From Tardiphaga sp. 709 (GTDB taxonomy: Bacteria; Pseudomonadota; Alphaproteobacteria; Rhizobiales; Xanthobacteraceae), in assembly GCF_032401055.1 (NCBI RefSeq), contig NZ_CP135529.1, positions 4,028,501-4,092,500 of the forward strand: a DNA stretch of 64,000 nucleotides. Reading direction: 5' to 3'. Numbering within the stretch: position 1 is the stretch's first letter; every line of letters starts with the position of its first letter. The notes below the pieces were generated by a model. It was not told the DNA's origin and searched no databases. It saw nothing but the letters and a program-made list of their open reading frames with translations. Positions 47,326-55,646 of this stretch are shown here, piece after piece. The position numbers were made by a program, and so were the translations under genes.

Positions 47326-47904
47326 TTAGCCCTGCGGGCGCAATGGGGCAACCGACAGCAGGGCGTCGAACAGGGTGGTCGTCCGGCCGGCCACCGCGCC
47401 CTCGATCGAGAGCAGCCGCGACTTGGTGATGATGCCGCCATTGCCGGCAAAGCCGCTGGTCTGGCCCGCAACGGCCAGTGCACGGTGGCATGGTACGAGG
47501 ATCGCAAACGGATTGCGCGCGATGGCCTGGCCGACCGAATAGATCGCGCCGCTGGCGCCGAGCTTTGCTGCTATCTCCGCATGGGTGCGGGTTTCGCCAC
47601 GCGGGATCATCCGGATCGCCTCATAGACACGGCAATTGAACAGCGGCAGGCCATGCATATCGACTGGCACATCGACGAGGTCGACGGCTTGCCCGCGCAG
47701 CAGCGCAACGATGCCCTCGATGGCGTAGTCGACATCGGCGGGCGGCCGGAATTCGCGCGCATCGGGAAATTGCTGCAGCAGGCGGCGCCGGGTCTCGATC
47801 TCGCGCGCTTCCGGCAGTTGCACGCCAACAATGCCGGCATCGCCCCATGCGATACCGCATCGGCCCACCGACGTGTCGAAGGTTGTGTATCCGTGCCCAG
47901 CCAT
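47326..47904 (-). CDS. ogt: methylated-DNA-protein-cysteine methyltransferase
   Basis: 192 residues from the ATG at 47904; the open frame reaches 47994. The C-terminal domain has the active-site Cys139 in ILVPCHRAL, the arginine finger region VGQAIARNP and FNCRVYEAIRMIPRGET for DNA binding. It moves O6-alkyl groups from guanine onto its own cysteine, a one-use suicide repair. It is the first gene of a four-gene minus-strand operon ahead of an AraC-type regulator. 47905-48068 holds its promoter region and no gene. Confidence 0.9.
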   Translation of the reverse strand: MAGHGYTTFDTSVGRCGIAWGDAGIVGVQLPEAREIETRRRLLQQFPDAREFRPPADVDYAIEGIVALLRGQAVDLVDVPVDMHGLPLFNCRVYEAIRMIPRGETRTHAEIAAKLGASGAIYSVGQAIARNPFAILVPCHRALAVAGQTSGFAGNGGIITKSRLLSIEGAVAGRTTTLFDALLSVAPLRPQG

Positions 47905-48068
47905 CCCGAAGGCGATGTTAGCAGGCGAATTGAAACCGTCATCTGGAATCTTTGAGCGGTTACCTTTCAGGGTGCGGCCGGGTGTGCGGCGCAAGGAAAC
48001 TGTAACCGGCTGCCATCAATCCGCTTGGCGGATCGGTCGGTCTCGGCTAGATCAGATGACGCGACGAT

Positions 48069-48142
48069 GCGGGCGTAGTTCAATGGTAGAACGGCAGCTT
48101 CCCAAGCTGCATACGAGGGTTCGATTCCCTCCGTCCGCTCCA
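48069..48142 (+). tRNA. tRNA-Gly (anticodon CCC)
   Basis: A 74-nt cloverleaf with the CCA encoded. The acceptor stem GCGGGCG pairs with CGTCCGC (one G-T pair), the D arm holds AGTTCAATGGTAGA, the anticodon stem GCAGC/GCTGC carries the loop TTCCCAA, and the T arm has GGTTCGATTCC. Anticodon CCC reads GGG. The 3' end is a usual integration target, and an integrase remnant lies 54 bp downstream. Confidence 0.97.
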
Positions 48143-48195
48143 GCACTTAGCCGGGAAATCTTTGAAAGTTTTGCTGGCTGTTTTGCAAAGTTTGT

Positions 48196-48552
48196 TCATT
48201 GTCTGGCCTCCAATTTCCTGATGCGCGCCTTCATCGCTGCGGCGCGACCCACATAGGGTCGGATGATCTTTTCGACGGATTCCTCTTCCCAGGCGAGCGT
48301 CTCCGCGATCTCGCGCATGGTGAAGCCGGCGACGTAAAATTTGGTAGCTGCGGTGCCAGCCATCTTGGCGTCGATTTTTGCCTTGTTGAAAAAACTACCG
48401 AAGCCGTCAGCGGACCAAGGACGGCTGCAACTAGCGACGGTACTGAGGCCGAAGCGCTGCGCATCCGTCACGGATGCGAATTTCTCTCTGGAGCGGATGA
48501 CGACGATAGCGAGAACACGTGATGCAATCACTGGATCTTCTGCCGCGCTCAC
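48196..48552 (-). pseudogene. tyrosine integrase remnant beside tRNA-Gly
   Basis: The last ~75 residues of this frame match the C-terminal end of a phage-type tyrosine recombinase: PWSADGFGSFFNKAK, then AGTAATKFYVAGFTMREIAE and IIRPYVGRAAAMKARIRKL. The conserved H-x-L-R-G of the catalytic centre should come directly before GTAAT but has been deleted, leaving DAKMAGTAAT. The N-terminal two thirds are missing. It is therefore a dead relic. Its place next to a tRNA gene shows that an integrative element once entered here. The start codon is not meaningful. Confidence 0.75.
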
Positions 48553-48877
48553 TGCGCTGCGCGTAGGAGTGAATGCCGTTGTGAGTCAGGCCCGTCCCGG
48601 CATCCGCATCGGGGTCCTCGCCGAGGGAGGAGTCGTATTCGGTGCCGCCCGCGCCGTGATCGACAGCATGGAGAAGCAAAGCCGTAATTGGTCATGGTCG
48701 AACGCGATCTTGATAATTGCTTGAGACGAAAATTCCCCAGAACAAGCGATGCCGATTGGGAAGATAGGCTTGGAGACCGAGGCCCCCTCAGGTCCTTATC
48801 TGCAAAAATCACCATGAGATATCGTGGCGCTAATGGACGCGCGGGATGAACCGAAGTCGAGGCGGGCAAAATGAAAG

Positions 48878-48899
48878 AGGCCGCCTACTGAGGCGGCCT
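48878..48899 (-). terminator. terminator of the 29-residue membrane peptide
   Basis: On the minus strand AGGCCGCCT-CAGT-AGGCGGCCT followed by CTTTCATTTT forms a 9-bp stem overlapping the TAA of the small gene at 48899-48988. It supports real transcription of that gene. Confidence 0.65.
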
Positions 48900-48988
48900 T
48901 ACTTTATGAACACGAGGGCTGCGACTATCACGACAGGGACTAGCCCAGCCACGATGACGAAGGCGCTATAAAGGTGTTCTTTTGACAC
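48899..48988 (-). CDS. 29-residue single-helix membrane peptide (candidate)
   Basis: Reading back from GTG 48988: a polar start SKEHLYSAF, then a hydrophobic helix VIVAGLVPVVIVAALVFIK to a TAA at 48899. GGGG lies 9-12 bases upstream on the minus strand and an intrinsic terminator follows at once. The layout (ribosome site, start, membrane helix with Lys cap, terminator) is that of genuine small membrane proteins. It has no known homologue I can name. It sits between the integrase relic and the low-oxygen block. The flanking 48553-48877 and 48989-49296 contain no other credible gene. Confidence 0.5.
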   Translation of the reverse strand: MSKEHLYSAFVIVAGLVPVVIVAALVFIK

Positions 48989-49296
48989 GGCAGCTACCCC
49001 AGATGAGGGAGCATTTTATGATCCGCCTCCGGGAAAGTCCTGTGCACTTTGTGCCAAAAACCAAATCGGCGGCCGTACTTCTTTGGGTTGAAGTGGCCAT
49101 CCAATATTTTCATGTTCCCGTCAGTAGGGCCCCTTTTTTGAACTGCGCTATGGCTTCGCCAATTCGGCGTCCGGCATGGGGCTTACGGGCTGGCGCAAAG
49201 ATCCGTCACGGAAGCCGTGCTCAATGGCGGCGCAATGCTCTGAATCATCGGCGATGATGAGCTTCCTGATGCGGGCTAGGGGGAGTACGTCAGCGT

Positions 49297-50151
49297 TTAT
49301 CTCTGCGGTCCTGATAGGTTCACCTCACGCTCAGCCCGAAAAACATTGCTGTGCAGGCTGGCGATCCACTGCCGGCCGCTAGAGGTAACATTGAGATACC
49401 GTATCGCAAGCTGAATCTGCGGTGCAACGTTGGTCCAGTAGAACTGTGGAAATTTATAGACGATGTCAGCCGGCGTTGCATAACCAAGCGCTTTATTCAG
49501 TCCGATCTCCTCGAACTCATGGAACAGAGCATTTGATTTCCTTATGTAATTGGGATCACCGAGCTGGCCAATCAGATCCGCAGCACGCAACAGCAATCCC
49601 TCTTCCTCGTCGAGGTCATCACCTCCTCCGTTTGTTGCATCGATGTAGGGAAAGCGCGTGTATTCGATGGCCCGGGCAATCCGGGCGGCGTCGACTTCCT
49701 CCACGGCATGGAGCCTCTCAATCACAAAGAGCTTTGAGCGGTCGACATGGTAGGGTGCGAGCGCGGCATCGGAGGATCCAACCGGCAATTCAATTTTGCG
49801 CCCGGTAAGGTCCGCAACATAAGCGCCGTCTTCATCGCCCTGGATGATGCCCCGCACATATCCAATGTCATGGGTCAGGCAGGCCATAATGAAGTTCGCA
49901 TAGTCGGTTGCGGTGGTCGTCCGTTGCAGCGCGCGGCCCGCCAGAATATCGTTCCCGACCAGCGTAACCAGCATGGTATGCTCGATATTATGATAGAGTG
50001 CATCACTATTTCCGATGCACTCCAAAGCTAGCCTGGCGGCAAAGGGCAGCAATTTTATCAGATCGGAATGTGAGGAGCGGAAGCGACCTTCGGTTTCCTG
50101 CGCCAGAAACGTGCCAAGGGCTTGCGCTGTCACTTGAGGAATTGTGATCAT
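49297..50151 (-). CDS. HD-domain metal-dependent phosphohydrolase
   Basis: 284 residues. The HD superfamily metal ligands are visible as His in YHNIEHTMLV (about 53-62) and His-Asp in CLTHDIGYVRG (about 91-101), with a later aspartate in LLLRAADLIGQLGDPNY. The long helical fold is that of nucleotide or cyclic-nucleotide phosphohydrolases, but no GGDEF or sensor domain is attached. The substrate is unknown. An FNR/FixK box lies at 50284-50297, 139 bp before the start. It is the first gene of the low-oxygen block after the tRNA and integrase relic. Confidence 0.85.
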   Translation of the reverse strand: MITIPQVTAQALGTFLAQETEGRFRSSHSDLIKLLPFAARLALECIGNSDALYHNIEHTMLVTLVGNDILAGRALQRTTTATDYANFIMACLTHDIGYVRGIIQGDEDGAYVADLTGRKIELPVGSSDAALAPYHVDRSKLFVIERLHAVEEVDAARIARAIEYTRFPYIDATNGGGDDLDEEEGLLLRAADLIGQLGDPNYIRKSNALFHEFEEIGLNKALGYATPADIVYKFPQFYWTNVAPQIQLAIRYLNVTSSGRQWIASLHSNVFRAEREVNLSGPQR

Positions 50152-50283
50152 CTTGGCATCCAGTCCTGCCCAGTTGTTGTCATGATCGTCGGGTCCTCAG
50201 CGGTATCCTTCAGCTACAGCATCGCGAAAGCTGTGACTGTCGAAGGATACCAACGCAAACTACCGGCGAGAGCTCTCTGAGAG

Positions 50284-50297
50284 TTGATCTGAATCAA
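50284..50297. promoter_or_regulatory. FNR/FixK box upstream of the HD-domain gene
   Basis: TTGATCTGAATCAA is a perfect TTGAT-N4-ATCAA. It lies between the antiporter stop and the HD-domain gene and can only serve the latter. The 50152-50380 gap has no gene. Confidence 0.75.
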
Positions 50298-50380
50298 CGC
50301 TCTGAAAGCCGGACTCCCGAAGCGTTCGACGTCGAATAGAAATAAGCGCCAGCGGTGCGCTGCCTCACCGAGCGCGGGCT

Positions 50381-51481
50381 TCATTCTACCCCTTGGCCCG
50401 TCGGCGGAACTACATATAGCGTTAGCGCAAAGACTGCGTAAATGAAGATGAGTAGGGCGCCGACGAACCAGGCCGAGCGACCGCTGCTCGTAATGAAGCT
50501 CGCTGTCACGGTCGCAATCATGACCATAGTGACGGCGCCGGGCCAGAATTGCAGGCTCATTGGCGACGGTCCGACGACATAGCTGAGTAGCACCAGGGCG
50601 GGGGCTACGAACAGCGCAATCTGGGAGGCGCTGCCAAGCGCGATGCTGACGCTCATGTCGAGGCGGTCCTTGCGAGCGGCAGAAAAGGCAACGGCAAACT
50701 CGGCAGCGGCCCCGACCATTGAGACGATGATAAAGCCAACGAAGGCCGGGCTCATTCCAAACGTTGCTGCAGCCTTCTGCACCGACTCGACAAAAATCTC
50801 ACTCACAAGTGCAACCAGCACGGTGACAGCAAGCAGTGTGCCCACCGCAAGGACGATCGGCCAGTGTTCCTCGCCTTCGTCGTGCGCGGCGCTTGCGAAT
50901 AACTCCTTGTGGGTCTTCAGCGAGAACAGCAGGCCGAGTGCGTAAGCAATGATGAGCAGGATGGCGAGGCCGACGCTGAGCTTCCGCATGACGGTCTCAC
51001 CCTGCACGAGATCAAGGTCGGCGACTGCCGATGGAGCGAGCAGGGCGACCGTCGCCATCAGTAAGAGACCGGAGTAGAGCCGCGCGCCGGAGCGATTATA
51101 TTCTTGGACATGGTAGCGCAGGCCGCCAAGGAGCAGACAGGCGCCGAGCATGAAGAGGGCGTTGGTGACAATCGCACCGGCAATTGACGCCTTCACCAGC
51201 ATGTACTGGCCGGCCTGTAACGCGGTGATCGCAATGATAAGCTCCGTTAAGTTTCCCAGCGTGGCGTTGAGCAACCCGCCGACGGCATCACCGGTCTTGG
51301 CGGCAACCGCTTCGGTCGCATGGCTGAGCAGGGCGGCCAGCGGCACGATGGCGAGAACCGAGAGTATGAACAGCAGCGTATGGGAATGCGGCGCTATTGC
51401 TTCCACGACCAGCACGACAGGCACGAAGATCAACATCCAAAGCAGTGGTGTGTGCTGGATTTGCTTGAGCAGGGGTTTCAT
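50381..51481 (-). CDS. Ca2+/H+ antiporter of the CAX/ChaA family
   Basis: 366 residues, about 11 membrane helices. The two signature repeats of the cation/Ca2+ exchanger superfamily are clear: GGLLNATLGNLTELIIAI (about 68-85) and FIIVSMVGAAAEFAVAF (about 252-268). These carry the acidic residues (Glu in LGNLTE and GAAAEF) that bind the ion. It exports Ca2+ or Na+/K+ in exchange for protons. An FNR/FixK box centred 69 bp upstream of the start suggests low-oxygen expression. I leave the symbol blank because CAX and ChaA are not separable here. Confidence 0.88.
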   Translation of the reverse strand: MKPLLKQIQHTPLLWMLIFVPVVLVVEAIAPHSHTLLFILSVLAIVPLAALLSHATEAVAAKTGDAVGGLLNATLGNLTELIIAITALQAGQYMLVKASIAGAIVTNALFMLGACLLLGGLRYHVQEYNRSGARLYSGLLLMATVALLAPSAVADLDLVQGETVMRKLSVGLAILLIIAYALGLLFSLKTHKELFASAAHDEGEEHWPIVLAVGTLLAVTVLVALVSEIFVESVQKAAATFGMSPAFVGFIIVSMVGAAAEFAVAFSAARKDRLDMSVSIALGSASQIALFVAPALVLLSYVVGPSPMSLQFWPGAVTMVMIATVTASFITSSGRSAWFVGALLIFIYAVFALTLYVVPPTGQGVE

Positions 51482-51543
51482 AGCGGTGCCGTCTCCATAT
51501 TGAACGCGACGGCGGAAACTCCGATCCCATCGCGGGACCGGTA

Positions 51544-51557
51544 TTGATCTAGCTCAA
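51544..51557. promoter_or_regulatory. FNR/FixK box upstream of the antiporter gene
   Basis: TTGATCTAGCTCAA matches TTGAT-N4-ATCAA at 9 of 10 conserved positions. Placed at -41.5 it predicts a transcript start near 51509 and a 28-nt leader for the antiporter on the minus strand. Confidence 0.68.
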
Positions 51558-51566
51558 CAAGACCTC

Positions 51567-52088
51567 CTAGGTGAGCTTAAGCACGAGGCTGACGATCTGG
51601 GGATCTTTCCGCGGGGCTGCCTTGAAGCCGAACCTGGTGAAGATCTTTCGCATCGCGGTGTTCTCGGGCAGAACTTCTGCGGTCAATTCTTTCAGCCCGG
51701 CGTCACGTCCGAGTTTGATGAGGTGCCGCATGAGGATCGAGCCCACGCCGCGTCCCTGCCACCCATCGACTACCATGAACGCCATCTCGGCCTGGCCTGG
51801 CTCGGAAACGATATATCGGCAACCACCCACCAGGATATTCCGGCCCGCTTCCTCAGCGCGCGCAGTCAGCGCGACATGATTTTCGAAATCAATGTCCATG
51901 AAGAAGGCGCGTTCCTTGTCGGAGAAATGGCGTTTCATAACGAAAAAGCGGCGTTGCAGCGATTGGACGCCGGCCTGTGTGAGCGCGGCGAGCATGTCCG
52001 GCTCGTCTTCCGGCCGAAGCGCCAGGATACTCACAAGGCTGCCATCGCGTAACTGCTCTTGCGCGGCGTAGGTGGCAGCATCGGACAT
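51567..52088 (-). CDS. GNAT-family acetyltransferase
   Basis: 173 residues from the ATG at 52088 with GCGGAG upstream; the frame is open to 52211 but that part overlaps a regulatory box. The GNAT fold has MAFMVVDGWQGRGVGSILMR (about 108-127), containing the acetyl-CoA-binding Q/R-x-x-G-x-G/A loop, then LTAEVLPENTAMRKIFTRFGF. The substrate is unknown. Related stand-alone domains also occur at the end of acetyl-CoA synthetase-like fusions linked to acetate metabolism, which would fit the acetate kinase nearby. It shares an FNR box with the divergent AI-2E gene. Confidence 0.86.
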   Translation of the reverse strand: MSDAATYAAQEQLRDGSLVSILALRPEDEPDMLAALTQAGVQSLQRRFFVMKRHFSDKERAFFMDIDFENHVALTARAEEAGRNILVGGCRYIVSEPGQAEMAFMVVDGWQGRGVGSILMRHLIKLGRDAGLKELTAEVLPENTAMRKIFTRFGFKAAPRKDPQIVSLVLKLT

Positions 52089-52161
52089 GGGAGCTCCGCT
52101 GGCATGATCGAGAAACCTGTTCGGCCCAGCGTCAAGCAAAGGGGGGCTGCCGGACGGAGGG

Positions 52162-52175
52162 TTGATCTGGATCAA
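52162..52175. promoter_or_regulatory. FNR/FixK box between the GNAT and AI-2E genes
   Basis: TTGATCTGGATCAA is a perfect palindromic match. It is centred 80 bp from the GNAT start and 65 bp from the AI-2E start, so it may serve both divergent promoters. Confidence 0.75.
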
Positions 52176-52233
52176 GACTACCGGATGTCCGCAGCAGCAA
52201 CGCTGACGCACCTGAACAGATCAAGGCGCGTTC

Positions 52234-53325
52234 GTGAAAACACTTCGCCGCGTTTTATCCGGGGACGATGTCATCCAGCTTGTGGTCCGGGTGGGATTGC
52301 TGGCGTTACTGGTGATCTGGACGTTCATCGTGATCCGCTCCTTCGTGCCAATTCTGGCTTGGAGCGGTGTCCTTGCAGTCGCCTTCTATCCGGCTTTCAA
52401 CTGGCTGGCCAAACTGCTCGGTGGCCGTCCCCGAACGGCTGCGACGATCCTCACAATCGTCAATCTTGGAATTGTGATCGGGCCGGCGACTTGGCTGGGT
52501 TTGAGCGCGGTGGATGGGGTCAGACAACTCGCCGATGACCTGAGTGCCGGCAATCTGGTCATTCCGTCACCGCCCGAACACATCAAGGAATGGCGTTTCG
52601 TCGGGCCCCAGCTGTATGAAATCTGGAGCCGGGCGTTCAGCAATATCAGGACGGTGTTGCGCGAGGTCGCGCCGTATTTGAAACCCTTGGCGGGGACGAT
52701 GCTCACGCTTGCGGGGAGCGTCGGCGTCGGTACGCTCAAATTTTTGCTGTCCGTGCTTATAGCCGGCTTTCTCTTCCCCTACGGTGCCCAACTGGCCGCA
52801 GGCGGAAGGCGTCTTCTTTCCCTCATCGTTCCCGAGCAGAGCGAACATTTGCTGGATTTGGCGGGGGCGACAATCCGCGCCGTCTCTCAGGGCGTGATCG
52901 GCGTCGCGGTCTTGCAGGCCCTGCTGGCGGGCATCGGGTTCAAAATGGCCGGCATTCCCAGCGCTGGCCTCCTGGCCTTTGCGGTCATGCTGCTGACCAT
53001 CATTCAGATCGGCGCAGCAATCGTCATTCTTCCTGTGGTCATCTGGATCTGGATGGACAAGGATTTCACCACGGCACTGCTGTTGACAGTGTTTCTTGGC
53101 TTCGTCGGCGTGCTCGACAACATATTGAAACCGCTCGTGATGGGACGCGGACTTACGACGCCGACACTTGTCATCTTCATCGGCGTCATCGGAGGAACTC
53201 TTGCACACGGAATTGTTGGCCTCTTTATCGGGCCGATTGTTCTTTCGGTCGCCTGGGAGTTGATGGCGGCATGGATGCGCGAGGATCAATCCAGACCGGC
53301 GCCGGGGCTGACTGCGGACCCTTGA
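52234..53325 (+). CDS. AI-2E-family membrane transporter
   Basis: 363 residues with seven to eight membrane helices in the AI-2E/PerM pattern: two pairs near the N-terminus, a soluble middle (about 95-150) and a helical C-terminal half with FLGFVGVLDNILKPLVMGRG (about 287-306), the family signature. Members export signalling molecules or act as Na+/H+ antiporters. The start is GTG 52234. The stop overlaps the FNR box that precedes the DUF3141 gene, so the downstream operon has its own promoter inside this gene's end. Confidence 0.87.
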   Translation: MKTLRRVLSGDDVIQLVVRVGLLALLVIWTFIVIRSFVPILAWSGVLAVAFYPAFNWLAKLLGGRPRTAATILTIVNLGIVIGPATWLGLSAVDGVRQLADDLSAGNLVIPSPPEHIKEWRFVGPQLYEIWSRAFSNIRTVLREVAPYLKPLAGTMLTLAGSVGVGTLKFLLSVLIAGFLFPYGAQLAAGGRRLLSLIVPEQSEHLLDLAGATIRAVSQGVIGVAVLQALLAGIGFKMAGIPSAGLLAFAVMLLTIIQIGAAIVILPVVIWIWMDKDFTTALLLTVFLGFVGVLDNILKPLVMGRGLTTPTLVIFIGVIGGTLAHGIVGLFIGPIVLSVAWELMAAWMREDQSRPAPGLTADP

Positions 53326-53335
53326 CCTAGATCAA
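53322..53335. promoter_or_regulatory. FNR/FixK box upstream of the DUF3141-pta-ackA-fabI operon
   Basis: TTGACCTAGATCAA matches 9 of 10 conserved positions and is centred 61 bp before the DUF3141 ATG. A class II promoter would start near 53370 with a 20-nt leader. No CTGTCAT-type PHO half-site is visible in 53326-53389. Confidence 0.72.
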
Positions 53336-53389
53336 CGATGCCTTGCGCAAAGCCCCTTGAATGACGTGGCGCGACGATGAGGTCGGAAC

Positions 53390-55612
53390 ATGTCGAAGGA
53401 AGCGTCAAACTTGCTGGGCGGTCCGATGTCCGGGCTCGTTGCTTCGGCGGTGGAATACATGGTCGATGCTGGACAGCGGAGCATGCTGTTCCTGGACGTT
53501 ATGCGTCAGCGTGGCGATCAGTATCGCGAGCATGTCGCGCAGACCGCACCGCATGTCCTTCAGTATGCAGCCGAATTGATTATCGATGGTCGTGACCTGA
53601 ACGAGCCTGTGAACTACGCGCTGGTTCGCATCGTTCCGCCCGCGGGCGTTGAAATCGATTTCGAACGACGGCCGTTCATCGTGGTCGATCCTCGTGCAGG
53701 TCACGGTCCGGGCATCGGCGGTTTCAAGGCCGACAGTGAAATAGGCGTGGCGATGAAAGCAGGTCACCCCTGCTATTTCATTGGCTTCCTGCCGGAACCG
53801 ATGCCGGGACAGACCATCGAGCGCATAGCGCGGGCCGAAGCGCAGTTCATCGAGAAGGTCATCGCTCTGCATCCCAAGGCTGACGGCAAGCCTTGCGTCA
53901 TCGGTAATTGCCAGGCCGGTTGGGCCGTCATGATTTTGGCATCGCTGCGGCCCGAGCTGTTCGGGCCGCTGATCATCGCAGGCGCTCCGCTCGCGTATTG
54001 GGAAGGAGTGCACGGAAAATACCCGATGCGCTATTCCGGTGGCCTGATGGGAGGCAGTTGGCTTACCGCGATGACCAGTGATCTCGGTGCCGGAAAATTT
54101 GACGGCGCCTGGCTGGTGCAAAATTTCGAGAACCAGAACCCCTCGAACACGCTGTGGACCAAGCAATACAATGTCTATTCCAATATCGATACCGAGGCGG
54201 ATCGCTATCTTGAGTTCGAGCGTTGGTGGGGCGGCCACGTCAATCTGAATGCTGAAGAAATCCAGTTCATCGTCGACGAGCTTTTCATTGGCAACAACCT
54301 CGCCGCGGGCAAGGTCGAGATGTCGGACGGCCGGAAGGTCGACTTGCGCAATATCAGGTCGCCGATCCTGGTGTTCTGCTCCGAGGGCGACAACGTTACG
54401 CCGCCGCAGCAAGCGCTGAATTGGATCCTCGATTGCTATGCTGATGTGGATGAGATCAGGGCGTACGGGCAGACGATTGTCTATACGGTTCACCAAAGCA
54501 TCGGCCATCTGGGGATCTTCGTGTCCGGCGGCGTAGCCAAGAAGGAACATACGGAGTTTTCCAGCAACATCGATCTCATCGATGTATTGCCGCCGGGTCT
54601 CTATGAAGCGACCTTTGAAGCCAAGGGGGAGGCGACCGCGAGCGCCGACCTCGTCGTCGGTCAATGGGTGATGCGCTGCGAGGCCCGGACGCTTGATGAC
54701 ATCAGGGCCATGGGCGGTAATTCGCCGGAGGATGAGCGGCGCTTCGCTGCCGCCAAGCGCGTCTCGGAGATGAATCTCGCAGCCTACCGGAAGTATGTTC
54801 AACCCTGGCTCAAGAATGCAGTGACGCCGCAGATGGCGGAAATGATGCGCAATTTGCATCCGTTGCGGCTTCAATATGAAGCTTTCAGCAGCAAAAGTCC
54901 CTGGATGAGCTGGGTGAAGTCTGCCGCGGACAGCATCGAAGACAATCGCAAGCCGGTCTCCAAAGATAATCCCTTTCTGGCCTTTCAGGAGCAGATGGGG
55001 AAGCAGATCGTTCACGCACTGGACGGCTGGCGGGACGCTCAAGAGGCGCTGAGCGAGGCCATGTTCCTCAACATCTATGGGTCGCCGGAATTGCAAGCAG
55101 CCCTCGGCATCGACCCGAAGTCCGAGCCGTCGCGCCGCCGGGAAATGTCGGCCGAGCACCGAGCCATGCTCGACAAGAAGATCGCTGAACTCAGGTCCAG
55201 GATTGCAGTGGGTGGCCTTCGCGAAGCGACCTTGCGTTCGTTGCTTTATGTTGGCTCTGCGCGGGGAATGGTCGATGAGCGAAGCATCGAGGCGCTGCGC
55301 CAGGTTCGGCGCGATCAGGCCGGAGCACAATTAACGCTGTCCGAATTCAAGACTCTGGTGCGCGAGCAGTTCTTCATGCTGTTGCTCGATCCGGAAGGGG
55401 CGCTTGCCGCTATTCCGGCGTTGCTGCCTGCGGATCACAATCAAAAGCAGGCGATTTTCGCGGCGATGCGTGAGGTGTTGTCCGCCAGCGGCGAAATCAC
55501 TGGCGAGCGCGCAGTCAGGCTCGGGCGGATCGCCGGGTTGTTCGGTGTGGAAGCAGGCGGGGTGGGGACGTCAAACGTTACCCATTTCGACCCTGAGGCG
55601 AGAGCGTCGTAG
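53390..55612 (+). CDS. DUF3141 protein, alpha/beta hydrolase with a PHA-synthase-like Cys nucleophile
   Basis: 740 residues. The hydrolase core (about 90-400) has a lipase-like box GNCQAG with Cys174 where serine is usual, as in polyhydroxyalkanoate synthases. The acid and base are visible as Asp in FCSEGDNVTPP and His in SIGHLGIFVSGG, also like PhaC. The C-terminal ~330 residues are helical and specific to the family. No signal peptide is seen, so it is cytoplasmic. It heads an operon with pta, ackA and fabI. A homologue called PHB-synthase-like precedes pta-ackA in Sinorhizobium, as I recall. Its reaction is unproven: acyl transfer to or from a polyester or CoA is likely. Confidence 0.85.
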   Translation: MSKEASNLLGGPMSGLVASAVEYMVDAGQRSMLFLDVMRQRGDQYREHVAQTAPHVLQYAAELIIDGRDLNEPVNYALVRIVPPAGVEIDFERRPFIVVDPRAGHGPGIGGFKADSEIGVAMKAGHPCYFIGFLPEPMPGQTIERIARAEAQFIEKVIALHPKADGKPCVIGNCQAGWAVMILASLRPELFGPLIIAGAPLAYWEGVHGKYPMRYSGGLMGGSWLTAMTSDLGAGKFDGAWLVQNFENQNPSNTLWTKQYNVYSNIDTEADRYLEFERWWGGHVNLNAEEIQFIVDELFIGNNLAAGKVEMSDGRKVDLRNIRSPILVFCSEGDNVTPPQQALNWILDCYADVDEIRAYGQTIVYTVHQSIGHLGIFVSGGVAKKEHTEFSSNIDLIDVLPPGLYEATFEAKGEATASADLVVGQWVMRCEARTLDDIRAMGGNSPEDERRFAAAKRVSEMNLAAYRKYVQPWLKNAVTPQMAEMMRNLHPLRLQYEAFSSKSPWMSWVKSAADSIEDNRKPVSKDNPFLAFQEQMGKQIVHALDGWRDAQEALSEAMFLNIYGSPELQAALGIDPKSEPSRRREMSAEHRAMLDKKIAELRSRIAVGGLREATLRSLLYVGSARGMVDERSIEALRQVRRDQAGAQLTLSEFKTLVREQFFMLLLDPEGALAAIPALLPADHNQKQAIFAAMREVLSASGEITGERAVRLGRIAGLFGVEAGGVGTSNVTHFDPEARAS

Positions 55613-55646
55613 GGCAGGTTCAGTCACGGGGAGTGGGAGCAACATC

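Noticed and set aside
46729-47955. A 408-codon plus-strand frame across the AraC and ogt genes
   Set aside because: It overlaps two well-supported minus-strand genes and has no recognisable features.
48982-49257. A 91-codon plus-strand frame between the integrase relic and the HD-domain gene
   Set aside because: No motif, no ribosome site and unusual composition. It overlaps the start of the better-supported minus-strand peptide gene.
53405-55330. A 641-codon open frame opposite the DUF3141 gene
   Set aside because: The plus-strand protein has a full catalytic pattern and a ribosome site. The antisense frame has neither and reads as low-complexity arginine, histidine and leucine.
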